A stretch of 64,000 bases of DNA from assembly GCA_002238445.1 (NCBI GenBank), contig MPML01000004.1:1-64000 (forward strand), read 5' to 3'. The notes under the pieces are model-generated. The model did not search any database. It saw nothing but the letters and a program-made list of their open reading frames with translations, and was not told the DNA's origin. Positions 17,140-25,960 of the stretch are shown one piece after another. This DNA comes from Caldilineaceae bacterium bin5. GTDB lineage: Bacteria; Chloroflexota; Anaerolineae; Caldilineales; Caldilineaceae. The translations under genes and the position numbers were made by a program. The stretch's first letter is position 1, and each line of letters starts with the position of its first letter.

Positions 17140-18429
17140 CTAAATTTCCCCCCTTACGTGGCCCTCTATCCTGTCTAAAGTGGGATTCTCGCTGGTTGGA
17201 TCCCCGCCTCCGTAGAACCAAGACAAGGGAAGAACTTTCAACCGGTGGCCGCGGGACCGCTCTCCCGCCATGTCAAGCGGGAAGTGGTTGTACTGGATCA
17301 GGACCCGGTCTTCAGCCACGATCACGGCCGGGTAGGACCACATGCCGTATCCCTCCGGCAGCGGCTTTACAGAATCGACGTCGCAAACGACGCCGCCCCC
17401 CGGTGCGCCGTAGGCTCCCTGCGGCCGGACGGGATAGAGAGGGCCGGGTTCGACATGGGTCTCTTCGTGTATAGATTCGAGGTTCTGGAAGTGTTCCCAG
17501 ATTCGTCCCTGATTGCGGCTGATGGCGGTCGACAGCCGCGTGCGGATCAGGCCTTGCTTGATCTCCTGCTCGCTCTGCTGGGTCCAGACTACGAGAAGGT
17601 GCCCGGTGCCGGGCAGCTTGCGAATCTGGGCGGGGGCCTGTGTGCCCGCTAGCTGGGTCAGTTCGGGGCGTGTCCAGGTGGTGCCGTCGTCATCCGACCA
17701 GGCCTGATACATTCGCCCCAACCGCGTGCGCAGAAGCATGAGCAGTTTGCCCGGCTCGTACTCAACCAGGGACGGCTCGTTGGTCAGTTCCCAGCGTCCG
17801 CCGTACTCCATGATAACAAGCAGTTCGCCGTCACTGTTCTTCTGCCAGGTCTCGCCTTCGTCGTCGCTGTAGATCACGTAGCTGGCGGTGAAGTGGGGGT
17901 CGTAGAAGTGCGCGCTTGTCGAAACGAAGACGCCATCGACATAGCCGCCTGGGAAAGGCGCCCCTTCCTGGTGGAATCCACCCTGTCCGATGCCGAAATA
18001 GACCGGCAGAAGAATGCGGCCGGACTGGGTGCGAACCATTGTATCGTTGAGGGCGTGGGCGGCCAGCATCCAGTGGTTCATGAGCGTGAGAGGGGACCAC
18101 GTTTTGCCTTCGTCTTCGGAGCGCCTGAAGACCATCTGTGACTCGTACAGGCGGGTCGTGCCGGGTCTGGTGCGCTTGGTTGCCATGCCGATTGCGCCGC
18201 CTGAGAGTTGCACGAGTGAACAGTTCGTAAGCGTGAGTGGGTTGCCGGTCTCGTCCAGGCCGGCATACGGCTCGCCCCAGGTTATGCCGCCGTCGGCGCT
18301 GACGGAGAAGTGTGTGCCGTTGCTGAAGAGGACGCGGCCGCCTTCAAGGCCTACGAAGGCGTTTCCGGGGAACCCACCATCGTGGAAGGCCAGCATCTCC
18401 TCCGGCCTTGTCATAGGTACATTGCTCAT
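17140..18429 (-). CDS. Sialidase-like Asp-box protein (429 aa)
   Basis: Asp boxes SADGGITW, SEDEGKTW, SDDEGETW and SDDDGTTW give a clear BNR/sialidase-like propeller, 429 aa, without signal peptide. Conserved-looking segments include SGRILLPVYFGIGQGG and NEPSLVEYEPGKLLMLLRTRLG, reminiscent of the Arg- and Glu-containing catalytic strands of sialidase-like hydrolases. FRIP is not found, so the activity is unassigned. The ATG at 18429 follows GAGGG at 8 bases. It is probably first in a minus-strand unit with the 416-aa Asp-box gene. Confidence 0.75.
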   Translation of the reverse strand: MSNVPMTRPEEMLAFHDGGFPGNAFVGLEGGRVLFSNGTHFSVSADGGITWGEPYAGLDETGNPLTLTNCSLVQLSGGAIGMATKRTRPGTTRLYESQMVFRRSEDEGKTWSPLTLMNHWMLAAHALNDTMVRTQSGRILLPVYFGIGQGGFHQEGAPFPGGYVDGVFVSTSAHFYDPHFTASYVIYSDDEGETWQKNSDGELLVIMEYGGRWELTNEPSLVEYEPGKLLMLLRTRLGRMYQAWSDDDGTTWTRPELTQLAGTQAPAQIRKLPGTGHLLVVWTQQSEQEIKQGLIRTRLSTAISRNQGRIWEHFQNLESIHEETHVEPGPLYPVRPQGAYGAPGGGVVCDVDSVKPLPEGYGMWSYPAVIVAEDRVLIQYNHFPLDMAGERSRGHRLKVLPLSWFYGGGDPTSENPTLDRIEGHVRGEI

Positions 18430-18836
18430 TTTTGCCGCCCTCTTTGCTGATGGCTCTTGTGGATGGCGTAAATTCTCTTAAGCTCTGCAAACGGATTGCA
18501 CCTCGTGTCAACGCCAAGTGACCTAGTCGTTGCCAGGTGCGCCGAATTCGAAAGCGGTTATGCCGATGCAGTCATACTGGAGGTGACCGGCGTGGCAGGG
18601 CTTTGTTCTGTTGTTGTGTGGCGTAGATTGCAAGTGGGGCGAGGCTTAGAGACAGCAAGTCGTCGATTCCAGGAATGCTGCCAGGCGGTTCGTCAAGTAA
18701 CTCACCCCGATCATGGGTCGCACCTTGTCACAAACACTGCCTGCTTCTGGTTGTACTTTATAGCATATTCCTGAAGTGAGGTCAAAGGGCTGAAATCTGA
18801 CCCCGATCTCGGAATGCAAGTTCTCGTGCAACTCGG

Positions 18837-18865
18837 TTGACGAGGGTCGGCTGACCTCCTATACT
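18837..18865 (+). promoter_or_regulatory. Strong sigma70-like promoter upstream of the chimeric pseudogene
   Basis: TTGACG (18837-18842) and TATACT (18860-18865) are 17 bases apart, each matching five of six consensus bases. Transcription would start near 18873, run through the pseudogene remnants and could reach the isomerase gene at 19494. The rest of 18430-18887 shows no gene. Confidence 0.5.
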
Positions 18866-19010
18866 GGGAGTCCACACCCAACACACGGCGGATGTCTTCC
18901 AATCAGGTGGAATTTGAAACGATGTGAACAGGGGATGAGAATCGGGGCGTTCTCTATTCTCGTCAGCCTCTGTCCCTTTGATTCTCTGCAATACCCGGGA
19001 AAAGCGAGCG

Positions 19011-19236
19011 ATGAAGGTTCTCTATCTGCGCGCGCCGAGTGGACTGGAGGCGCCTAACCTGATACTTTCAAGGCGATCGAAGGGCGTTTTCCTTTCGAGG
19101 TGTACGTCCCCGAATGGCCGGCGGATAATCAGTCTGGGGGCGTCGCGGATGTTGTTGACCTGGGTAGAGCGGTGGGCACGCGTGCGCTGATGGACGCAGC
19201 GCTGGCGGCAGAGGTGAAGCTGCGGCATGTTACGCA
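19011..19236 (+). pseudogene. Truncated, frameshifted D-2-hydroxyacid dehydrogenase copy
   Basis: The sequence from ATG 19011 (MKVLYLRAPSGL) matches the 5' end of the intact dehydrogenase gene at 23084 almost base for base. A one-base loss near 19045 shifts the frame, and the match resumes in another frame (AVGTRALMDAALAAEVKL versus AVGTRPLIDAALAADVKL). It stops at about 19236, roughly 75 codons in. Homology also extends upstream of the ATG (18888-19010 against 22964-23083), including TATTCTCG, CAGCCTCTGTCCC and GCGATGAA. It is a broken duplicate, not an active gene. Confidence 0.8.
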
Positions 19237-19417
19237 GACGCTGGCGATCGCCATCCGCACATGGGAGGCGCTGCGGCTGCAAACGGGCGCAAAACCGGCG
19301 GTGTGGAGCCACATCATGGCCGTCTCAGTAATGATGACACTGGCGCCGATGTTCGTGTTCTTCTTTGCCCAACGCTACTTCATCCAAGGGGTGGTGATGA
19401 GCGGCATTAAGGGTTGA
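19237..19417 (+). pseudogene. C-terminal remnant of a MalG-type sugar permease
   Basis: The frame that carries the dehydrogenase fragment continues into about 60 codons resembling the end of carbohydrate ABC permeases: a last membrane helix (MMTLAPMFVFFF) and the tail AQRYFIQGVVMSGIKG before TGA. The intact MalG-type gene here ends similarly (FQRKFVQGIALTGLK), but the remnant is not a close copy of it. Nothing of the first ~240 residues remains. A deletion probably joined the start of a dehydrogenase gene to the end of a transporter gene, implying a second sugar importer once stood here. Confidence 0.75.
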
Positions 19418-19493
19418 CGAACTGTGTTGCGTACTTCGAATTGTGTATTTCGTTGTGCAATGCGCTTTACACGATAAGTAATGGAGTTTTCCG

Positions 19494-20351
19494 ATGAGGC
19501 TTGGGGCGACGATTGGCGATTATCTGGGGACTGAGGACCCTGATGCGCATGTGGCGGAGTGCCGGCGGCAGGGCTATCGGGCCGCGCCCTGCCCGGAAGT
19601 GGCGATAGGCGACCGAGACCGGATTCGCGACATCAAGCGAGCGTTCGGCGAGGCCGATATCGTGATCGGGGAGGTGGCCGCCTGGGTCAATCCGCTCCAC
19701 CCGGACGCGGACAAACGGCGCGCGAATCGGAACACGATCGCGGAGAGGCTCGCCCTGGCTGACGAGCTGGAGGCCGTCTGTTGCGCGACGGTCGTCGGCT
19801 CCTATGACGGCAGCGACAACTGGGACTCTCATGTAGGGCACCATCCGCAAAACTTCAGCGAGGAGGGCTTCGAGGCGGTCGTGGAGTGGGTGCGGCAGGT
19901 TCTGACCGAGGTCGAGCCGCGGCGCACCAAGCTGACCCTGGAAATGTCGCCCTGGACCCTGCTGGACGGGCCTGAGATCTATCTTGCACTGCTCGAAGCG
20001 ATCGATCATCCTGGGCTGGGCGTCCATCTCGACCCGGCAAACGCGGTGCGCGAGCCGCGCATCTATTATGCGACGACCGAACTGCTGAACAGGTGCTTCG
20101 ACATTCTAGGCCCGTGGGTCCGCTCCTGTCATGCCAAGGATATCCACTTTGCGCTCGACGCGCGCACCGTTGCCATCGAGGAGGTGCCGCCGGGCCGGGG
20201 CGTACTGGACTATCGCACCTACGTTTCTCGGATTGAGCGGTTGTCGCCAGATATGCCGCTGATAATCGAGCATCTGGCGACCGAGCCTGAATACAAAGAG
20301 GTGGGCGACTTCATTCGTGGCATCGCCAACGAGGTCGGCGCAACGATATAG
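19494..20351 (+). CDS. Sugar phosphate isomerase/epimerase-like TIM-barrel protein (285 aa)
   Basis: Xylose-isomerase-like (AP endonuclease 2) barrel. Likely metal ligands are the Glu of LTLEMSPW, the Asp of HLDPANAV, the His of SCHAKDIHF and the Glu of LIIEHLA. These enzymes isomerise or epimerise keto-sugars or their phosphates in the cytoplasm. The exact substrate cannot be read. The start ATG has GGAG 7 bases upstream. It is followed 52 bases later by an SDR on the same strand, a likely operon, and may be transcribed from the promoter left behind at the pseudogene. Confidence 0.8.
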   Translation: MRLGATIGDYLGTEDPDAHVAECRRQGYRAAPCPEVAIGDRDRIRDIKRAFGEADIVIGEVAAWVNPLHPDADKRRANRNTIAERLALADELEAVCCATVVGSYDGSDNWDSHVGHHPQNFSEEGFEAVVEWVRQVLTEVEPRRTKLTLEMSPWTLLDGPEIYLALLEAIDHPGLGVHLDPANAVREPRIYYATTELLNRCFDILGPWVRSCHAKDIHFALDARTVAIEEVPPGRGVLDYRTYVSRIERLSPDMPLIIEHLATEPEYKEVGDFIRGIANEVGATI

Positions 20352-20403
20352 GCGTGGATTGGAGATGGAAACGGAATCAGCCGCTGGCAACAAGGGTAAC
20401 GCT

Positions 20404-21207
20404 ATGCAAGGTAAACTTTCGGGAAAGGTGGCGCTGGTCACGGGTGCGAGCAAGGGGATTGGCCAGGGGCTGGCGGTCGGCCTGGCCGCGGCCGGGGCGC
20501 GGGTTGCCGTCAACTACAAGACGGATGCCGAGGGCGCGCAGAGCACGTGCACCCGCATACGGGAGGCGGGCGGGGAGGCCGAGCCATTTCAGGCCGACAT
20601 CGGTTCGAAGAAGGAATTCGAGCAGCTGGTGGACGCCGTCTGCGCGCGCTTTGGACGGCTGGATGTGTTGGTCAACAACGCGGCCCGCACCCGTTTCGGT
20701 CACGCCTTCGAGATCACTGAGGAGGACTTCAACGACGTGGTGGATACCAATCTGCGGGGTCCTTTTTTCGGCTCGGTCGCGGCTGCCCGCAAGATGCAGG
20801 CGCAGGGCAGCGGCTCGATCATCAATATCAGTTCCATCGCGGCCAAGCTGATGATCCCGGCGCACTCCAGCTATACGATGGCCAAGGGCGGGCTTGAGGC
20901 GCTCACCCGACAACTGGGGCTGGAACTGGCACCCGAGGTGCGCGTCAACGCCATCGCGCCGACGGCCACCAGCACCGAGCGCAACCGCGGCTATGATCCT
21001 GACTACGAACAGAAATGGAGTGCGATCACGCCCGCCGGCCGCGTCGCCACTGTGGAGGACTACGTAGGGACCTGCGTTTTTCTGGCAAGCGATGATGCCG
21101 CGATGGTCACCGGCCAGATAATCTACGTGGACGGCGGCTGGACGCTGCGCGGATTCACGCCGGATATGTCCGACTATGATTTCTCGCAGGATCGTGAGCG
21201 CGGGTAA
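20404..21207 (+). CDS. Short-chain dehydrogenase/reductase (267 aa)
   Basis: Classical SDR: cofactor motif TGASKGIG near residue 13, NNAA, the catalytic Ser in INISSIAAK and Tyr/Lys in YTMAK, then the PTATST loop and the C-terminal VDGGWTLRG. It oxidises or reduces a secondary alcohol with NAD(P), and in this context probably a sugar or sugar acid. The ATG at 20404 is chosen because AAGGG lies 8 bases upstream and the protein then begins MQGKLSGKVALVTG as family members do. An earlier ATG (20365) has GGAG too close to use. Confidence 0.85.
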   Translation: MQGKLSGKVALVTGASKGIGQGLAVGLAAAGARVAVNYKTDAEGAQSTCTRIREAGGEAEPFQADIGSKKEFEQLVDAVCARFGRLDVLVNNAARTRFGHAFEITEEDFNDVVDTNLRGPFFGSVAAARKMQAQGSGSIINISSIAAKLMIPAHSSYTMAKGGLEALTRQLGLELAPEVRVNAIAPTATSTERNRGYDPDYEQKWSAITPAGRVATVEDYVGTCVFLASDDAAMVTGQIIYVDGGWTLRGFTPDMSDYDFSQDRERG

Positions 21208-21277
21208 ATGTGAGGGGAACTGCGGGGGAATTGCGGGGGTTAGGTGGCTGAGATAGCGCGTGGGAAGGAAGTCACTG

Positions 21278-21480
21278 TTGGCTAGACATGTTGCTGGGGA
21301 AGAGTGAGCACGGTGGCTAGCCAGGGCGGGGCGTTGCGGGGGCGCAGCCCCTGCACAAGGGAGGCCGCTTGCGGCCGACCGCCCATATGACAATCATGAG
21401 GAGAGAAGAATCACCTTTGCTTCCAACGTTCAGGGTTGCGAATCAGTTGCGGCTGAACAGTTACCTTTGCTACATAAGTT
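21278..21480 (+). repeat. Dispersed structured repeat, copy 3 (family A)
   Basis: The core is at 21324-21385. The second hairpin reads GGCCGC-TT-GCGGCC instead of GGGCC-GAA-GGCCC: both arms changed, keeping the pairing. The right arm (ACCTTTGCTTCCAACGTTCA, then GTTGCGGCTGAACAG) matches copies 1 and 4. Its right end runs straight into the 134-bp tandem repeat. Confidence 0.8.
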
Positions 21481-21868
21481 CGTGTAGGAAGTGTCAATTG
21501 GAAGGGCAATGGACCGAACTATGGCAGGCCGTATAACGATGACCGATTACAACGCAGATTGGGCCTTGCGGGAAGGCAATGTCCACCCCAGGCCCCACGC
21601 TTGCTACATAAATTCGTGTAGCAAGAGTCAATCGGAAGGGCAACGGACCGAACTGTGGCAGGCCGTATAACGATGACCGACTACAATGCAGATTGGGCCT
21701 TGCGGGAAGGTAGTGTCCACCCCAGGCCCCACGCTTGCTACATAAATTCGTGTAGGAAGTGTCCATCGGAAGGGTAACGGACCGAACTATGGCAGGCCGT
21801 ATAACGATGACCGATTACAACGCGGATTGGGCCTTGCGGGAAGGTAATGTCCACCCCAGGCCCCACGC
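21467..21868 (+). repeat. Three tandem 134-bp copies across a gene start
   Basis: Copies lie at 21467-21600, 21601-21734 and 21735-21868. Each starts TTGCTACATAA and ends near GGCCCCACGCT. All three include the gene start region and the first ~26 codons (MAGRITMTDYN). Only the third continues into a full gene. Copy 1 leaves an orphan ORF of 49 codons, and copy 2 has GTG in place of the first ATG. Confidence 0.9.
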
Positions 21869-22670
21869 TGGCTCCCTCAGTCGCGAGGATGTGATAGCGC
21901 TCTGCGGCAGTCTGGATATCGACGGCCTGGAATTGATGCACCAGTACTGGGAGGGCTGCCCACCGGCGTATGTTCGGGGGCTGGCGGAGGACGCCGGTCT
22001 GCCGATAGTCTCCTATATCTTCTTCTCTGATCTGGCCCTGCCGCCGGACGAGCGCGGCGCCGCGATTGACGAGGTGTACGCGCAACTCGACCGTATCGCC
22101 GAGATGGGCAGCGCGTTGGGCATGATCGTGCCTGGGGTCGCCAAGGATGCGTGGCCTCTGGAGCAGCAGCGCGCCTGGATGGTTGACGGACTGCGCGTCT
22201 GCGCCGAGCGCGCCCAGGCGGTCGGCGTAACGTTGATTTCGGAGAACGTCGACTTCCCGCCCAGCCGTCCACTGATGGGGCGCGGGGCAGACTGTCGGGA
22301 CATCTGCGCGCAGGTCGATTCGCCTGGCTTCCGGCTGATATACGACTGCGCGGCATCGCTGTTCGTTGGCGAAGATCCGCTGGAGACGCTTCACACGATG
22401 GCGCCCCATGTCGTCCACGTGCATGTCAAGAACAGCCGCCCGCTCGCGCCCGGTGAGCAGCGGGCGCGCTATCTGGATGGAGACGGCGGTCTACGCTATA
22501 CCGGGACCGACCTTGATGGCGGCGTGATCGATTTGCCGCCCATTCTGGCTGAACTGGGTCATCTCGGCTATGATGGCTTTATGTTGCTAGAGTATCAGGG
22601 TGAAGAGGATCCGCGCGTGTCCCTGCCGCGCAATATCGCCCATTTGCGCCAGCTGCTCGATCCACTGTAG
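21789..22670 (+). CDS. Sugar phosphate isomerase/epimerase-like TIM-barrel protein (293 aa)
   Basis: Xylose-isomerase-like barrel protein; candidate ligands are the Glu of LISENVDF, the Asp of LIYDCAASLF, the His of VHVHVKNSRP and the Glu of LLEYQGEED. The role is probably a keto-sugar isomerase or epimerase in the surrounding pathway. The start is uncertain: ATG 21789 (MAGRIT) or ATG 21807 (MTDYN); neither has a well-placed ribosome site, and AAGGG is 14 bases from the first. The 5' end lies inside the third 134-bp repeat copy, so two decoy starts stand upstream. The protein is only distantly like the 285-aa and 336-aa isomerases in the window. Confidence 0.75.
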   Translation: MAGRITMTDYNADWALREGNVHPRPHAGSLSREDVIALCGSLDIDGLELMHQYWEGCPPAYVRGLAEDAGLPIVSYIFFSDLALPPDERGAAIDEVYAQLDRIAEMGSALGMIVPGVAKDAWPLEQQRAWMVDGLRVCAERAQAVGVTLISENVDFPPSRPLMGRGADCRDICAQVDSPGFRLIYDCAASLFVGEDPLETLHTMAPHVVHVHVKNSRPLAPGEQRARYLDGDGGLRYTGTDLDGGVIDLPPILAELGHLGYDGFMLLEYQGEEDPRVSLPRNIAHLRQLLDPL

Positions 22671-23083
22671 CAGCTGAAATTGCACTATCAACTGTCCACA
22701 GTGGTCTCCAGTGATAACGGATGAACAGATCGCTTCCTTCCAGGCCTTTGGTATTCTGGTGCTGCAGCAAGCGTTCAGCCCGCAGCAGCGGCCGCCGCCA
22801 TCTGGCCGTGTATTTTGTCCCGAAACCGCAGAAGGCTGCCGATACTGATATGCTGGTGCAGAATCATCGAGTCGTCCTTGAGGTAATAGAGGGATATCAG
22901 TACAGCTAGCCGCAGCGGATCTTTTCTGAGGATTCTCACCATAGCGCGAATCCGCGCATCTGACGATGTCCGCCAAGCAGGTTGAATTGGAACCGGCGGG
23001 AGCGGCGACGAGAAGCGAGGCGTATTCTATTCTCGCCAGCCTCTGTCCCCTACACACTCTAAACTAACCGGGAGATGTGAGCG
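22671..23083. other. Intergenic region, 3' part duplicated upstream of the pseudogene
   Basis: Bases 22964-23083 match 18888-19010, so the leader of the dehydrogenase gene was duplicated together with its coding start. The rest (22671-22963) shows no convincing gene. A minus-strand 55-codon ORF (22775-22942) lacks a ribosome site. Confidence 0.6.
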
Positions 23084-24049
23084 ATGAAAGTTCTCTATCT
23101 GCGCGCGCCAAGTGGACTGGATGACGCCTATCCTGATTTTGTCAAGGCGATCGAAGGGCGGTTTCCTTTCGAGGTTTACGACCCTGACAGGCCGGTAACT
23201 GAACAGTTCGAGGGTGTAGAGGTTGTCATTGACCCAGGCGGCGCGGTGGGCACTCGGCCCCTGATCGACGCGGCGCTGGCGGCCGATGTGAAACTTTGGC
23301 AAGTCACCACCAACGGTACCGATCATGTGGACGTGGCCTATTTTCTGGAGCAGGGGCTGCCGCTGGCGAACTCGCCGGGAAGGCTGAGCGCGGTACCGCT
23401 GGCAGAACACGTGGTGTTGCTGATCCTCTACTTTGCCAAGAATCTCGACCACAATCGTGTGGACGGGTGGCAACGCATGCTTGGAGAAGAGCTGGCAGGC
23501 AAGGTGCTGGGGCTTATCGGGTTTGGCGCCAGCGCGCGCGAGGTGGCGCGGCGGGCGTGGCCCCTCGGTATGCGTATCATGGCGGTCGACGTGATGGATT
23601 TCCCGCAGGCCGAGTTGGACGAATTTCACGTGGAGTATTTGGGCGGGCCGGAGCAGCTGGATCATATTCTGCCGGAAGTGGACTACCTTTCGCTGCATGT
23701 CCATCTCAACGCGACAACGCGGCACATGATCGACCGCCGCGTCTTGAGGCTGATGAAGCCGACGGCGGTCCTGCTCAATGTGGCGCGCGGGGAGCTGATC
23801 GATGAGGCGGCCCTGGTAGAAGCGCTTCAACAGGATTGGATAAAGGGAGCAGGGTTGGACGTGTTCGAGCAGGAGCCATTGCCGGCTGACCACCCGCTGC
23901 TGCAGCTGGACAATGTCATTCTCACGCCCCATTCATCGGGTTTAACGCCGGATACGCCGCGCAGACGGATGGAGGCTGCAGTGGCGAACGTGGAGCGCAT
24001 CGCCAAGGGGCAGCCGCCGGGGGACCTGGTGACGACGCTGGTGCGCTAA
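23084..24049 (+). CDS. D-isomer-specific 2-hydroxyacid dehydrogenase (321 aa)
   Basis: Two-domain D-2-hydroxyacid dehydrogenase (formate/glycerate dehydrogenase type) that interconverts a 2-hydroxyacid and a 2-ketoacid with NAD(P). The nucleotide-binding turn is LGLIGFGASAREVA, and the catalytic residues are Arg (NVARGELIDE), Glu (EQEPLPADHPLL) and His (TPHSSG). The ATG has GGGAG 9 bases upstream. It is the intact parent or sister of the truncated copy at 19011. A second family member follows 93 bases later and an aldolase after that, which fits sugar-acid catabolism. Confidence 0.85.
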   Translation: MKVLYLRAPSGLDDAYPDFVKAIEGRFPFEVYDPDRPVTEQFEGVEVVIDPGGAVGTRPLIDAALAADVKLWQVTTNGTDHVDVAYFLEQGLPLANSPGRLSAVPLAEHVVLLILYFAKNLDHNRVDGWQRMLGEELAGKVLGLIGFGASAREVARRAWPLGMRIMAVDVMDFPQAELDEFHVEYLGGPEQLDHILPEVDYLSLHVHLNATTRHMIDRRVLRLMKPTAVLLNVARGELIDEAALVEALQQDWIKGAGLDVFEQEPLPADHPLLQLDNVILTPHSSGLTPDTPRRRMEAAVANVERIAKGQPPGDLVTTLVR

Positions 24050-24142
24050 CGCTGGCGGATCGTAGTTGGCGGCGCGGCGTCCTCATTCGTAAATCGACGC
24101 GACCTTTACAAGATATCGAAGAGTCAGATCACTGGAGGAACG

Positions 24143-25144
24143 ATGACGAGATTCAAGGTGGCCATGGTCCATATGGATCCGGAAGTGTTGCCCGCGTGGG
24201 TGCCCAATACGATGGCAGACCACGATATAGAGTTCGTTTTCCAGGAATGCGAGACGCGTGCGCAGCTTGCGGCCTGCGCCGGCGATGCCGATGTCGTGTG
24301 GATCTTCGGCGGCAGTCACATCGTGACCGCCGAGAGCTTGGCTGATATTCCCCAATGCGGCGCGTTGATTCGCACCGGCAGCGGCACCGACAATATACCG
24401 ATCGACGCCGCGACAGCGCGCGGCATTATCGTCGCCAACACGCCTGAGGCCTTCAACGACGGCGTGTCGGACCATACGATTGGGCTGCTGCTGGCGGTCG
24501 TTCGTCAAATTGGCCTTCAGGACCGGAAAGTGCGTGCCGGGATCTGGGACCGGTACGCCGGCTTCCCGGGCTGGCATCTGCAGGGGCAGACGCTGGGGTT
24601 GATTGGGTTCGGGCATATCGCCCGCCTGGTGACGCGCAAGTTGAGCGGGTACGAGATGGCGGTGCTGGCGCATGACCCATTTGTGGGCGCGGATGTGATG
24701 GCCGAACACGGCGTGCAGGCGGCGTCAATGGAGCAAGTTCTGTCCGGATCGGACTTTGTGTCGCTCCACTGCCCACTGTTGGACGAGACCCACAATCTGA
24801 TCGGAGAGCGTGAACTGCGGATGATGAAGCCCAGGGCAATCCTAATCAACACTTCTCGCGGTCCGGTGGTGGATGAAGCGGCACTGTTGCGGGCGCTGAC
24901 AGAGGGCTGGATCGCGGCCGCGGGCCTTGATGTGCTGGAGCTGGAGCCGCCGGACGCGGACAATCCCCTGTTCGGCCTGGAGAACGTTGTCATCACCCCG
25001 CACATAGCCGGCTACTCCGATGAATCACTGGATAACAGCTGGCGGCTGTCGGTCGAGACCGTTCTGGATCTGGCCCAAGGGCGCTGGCCCCGTTCTTACG
25101 TCAACCCCAATGTGGAGCCGCGCTGGCGGCTGCAAAGGAGATGA
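24143..25144 (+). CDS. D-isomer-specific 2-hydroxyacid dehydrogenase (333 aa)
   Basis: Phosphoglycerate-dehydrogenase-like enzyme without an ACT domain. The dinucleotide fold is LGLIGFGHIARLV; catalytic Arg is in NTSRGPVVDEAAL, Glu in LELEPPDADNPL and His in TPHIAGYS. TGSGTDNIPIDAA corresponds to the substrate loop. The ATG has GGAGG 4-5 bases upstream. Its stop lies 4 bases before the aldolase start, so dehydrogenase and aldolase are cotranscribed and probably handle the same 2-keto or 2-hydroxy acid. It is clearly diverged from the preceding dehydrogenase. Confidence 0.87.
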   Translation: MTRFKVAMVHMDPEVLPAWVPNTMADHDIEFVFQECETRAQLAACAGDADVVWIFGGSHIVTAESLADIPQCGALIRTGSGTDNIPIDAATARGIIVANTPEAFNDGVSDHTIGLLLAVVRQIGLQDRKVRAGIWDRYAGFPGWHLQGQTLGLIGFGHIARLVTRKLSGYEMAVLAHDPFVGADVMAEHGVQAASMEQVLSGSDFVSLHCPLLDETHNLIGERELRMMKPRAILINTSRGPVVDEAALLRALTEGWIAAAGLDVLELEPPDADNPLFGLENVVITPHIAGYSDESLDNSWRLSVETVLDLAQGRWPRSYVNPNVEPRWRLQRR

Positions 25145-25148
25145 AGGC

Positions 25149-25925
25149 ATGAAAGGTTCGGACCTGAAGAAGCGCCTGCATAGTGGAGAGTCCGTCTACG
25201 GGACCTGGTCGGTTTCGACCGATCCGCTGGTGGCGGCGACGGTGGCGCGCGCCGGTTTCGACTGGGTGAGCGTTGACATGGAGCATTCGCCGCGCAATGT
25301 GGAATCTCTGCGCTACGTTCTGTGGATGATACGGGAGACGCCGACGGTGGCGATGGTCAGGGTGAAGGACAACCGGCCCGATGAGATCAAGCAGGCGCTC
25401 GATGGGGGCGCGGACGGGGTCGTGGTCCCGCTGATCGAGTCAGTTGACGATGCCCGTCGTGCTGTGGCTGGGTGTAAATATCCGCCGGACGGCGTGCGCG
25501 GCTATGGTCCTTTCATGCCGTCATTTGGGGGCGATGACAGGGAATACCAGAGCACGGCCAACGATGAGACGCTGGTCTTTGTTCAGGTCGAACATTACCG
25601 TGCGGTTGATGTTATCGAAGAGATCGCGGCGCTTGAGGGTATTGACGGCTTCATTATCGGGCCCAACGACCTTACGCTCTCGATGGATATTTTTGGCGCG
25701 TGGGAGAGCGAAGCGTTTATCAGTACGATTCAGAGGATTGCCCGGGCTGGGGACGCTAATGGCATTCCAGCCGGTTTCCCGGTGGACGTGCTGGGCGGGG
25801 CTGAGGCGGGTATCGATTGGGTAAAGGAGTATGCGCCGAACTTGCGGCTGCTGACGATTGGCGGGGATCTGGGCTTTGTCTCGGCCGGGGCGGAGGCCGC
25901 GCAGCAGCAGATAAGCGAAGCGTGA
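25149..25925 (+). CDS. HpcH/HpaI-family aldolase (258 aa)
   Basis: Class II (metal-dependent) aldolase that cleaves 2-keto-3-deoxy acids to pyruvate and an aldehyde. Expected residues are present: His in VDMEHSPRN, Arg in MVRVKDN, Glu in FVQVEHY and Asp in GPNDLTLSM. The ~255-aa length fits. AAAGGAG lies 8 bases before the ATG. It ends the plus-strand run from 23084, so the run may form a small catabolic unit: hydroxyacid oxidation followed by retro-aldol cleavage (inference). Confidence 0.88.
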   Translation: MKGSDLKKRLHSGESVYGTWSVSTDPLVAATVARAGFDWVSVDMEHSPRNVESLRYVLWMIRETPTVAMVRVKDNRPDEIKQALDGGADGVVVPLIESVDDARRAVAGCKYPPDGVRGYGPFMPSFGGDDREYQSTANDETLVFVQVEHYRAVDVIEEIAALEGIDGFIIGPNDLTLSMDIFGAWESEAFISTIQRIARAGDANGIPAGFPVDVLGGAEAGIDWVKEYAPNLRLLTIGGDLGFVSAGAEAAQQQISEA

Positions 25926-25939
25926 AGTATGCGATGAAA

Positions 25940-25960
25940 GGGCACCCACAAGGAGTGCCC
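25940..25960. terminator. Hairpin between convergent genes, possible terminator
   Basis: GGGCAC (25940-25945) pairs with GTGCCC (25955-25960) around a 9-base loop in the 35-base gap between convergent genes. No T run follows, so termination is only a guess. Confidence 0.3.

Noticed and set aside
22775..22942. 55-codon minus-strand ORF (MVRILRKDPLRLAVLISLYY)
   Set aside because: Hydrophobic pattern is protein-like, but there is no ribosome site, and nothing links it to a known family.
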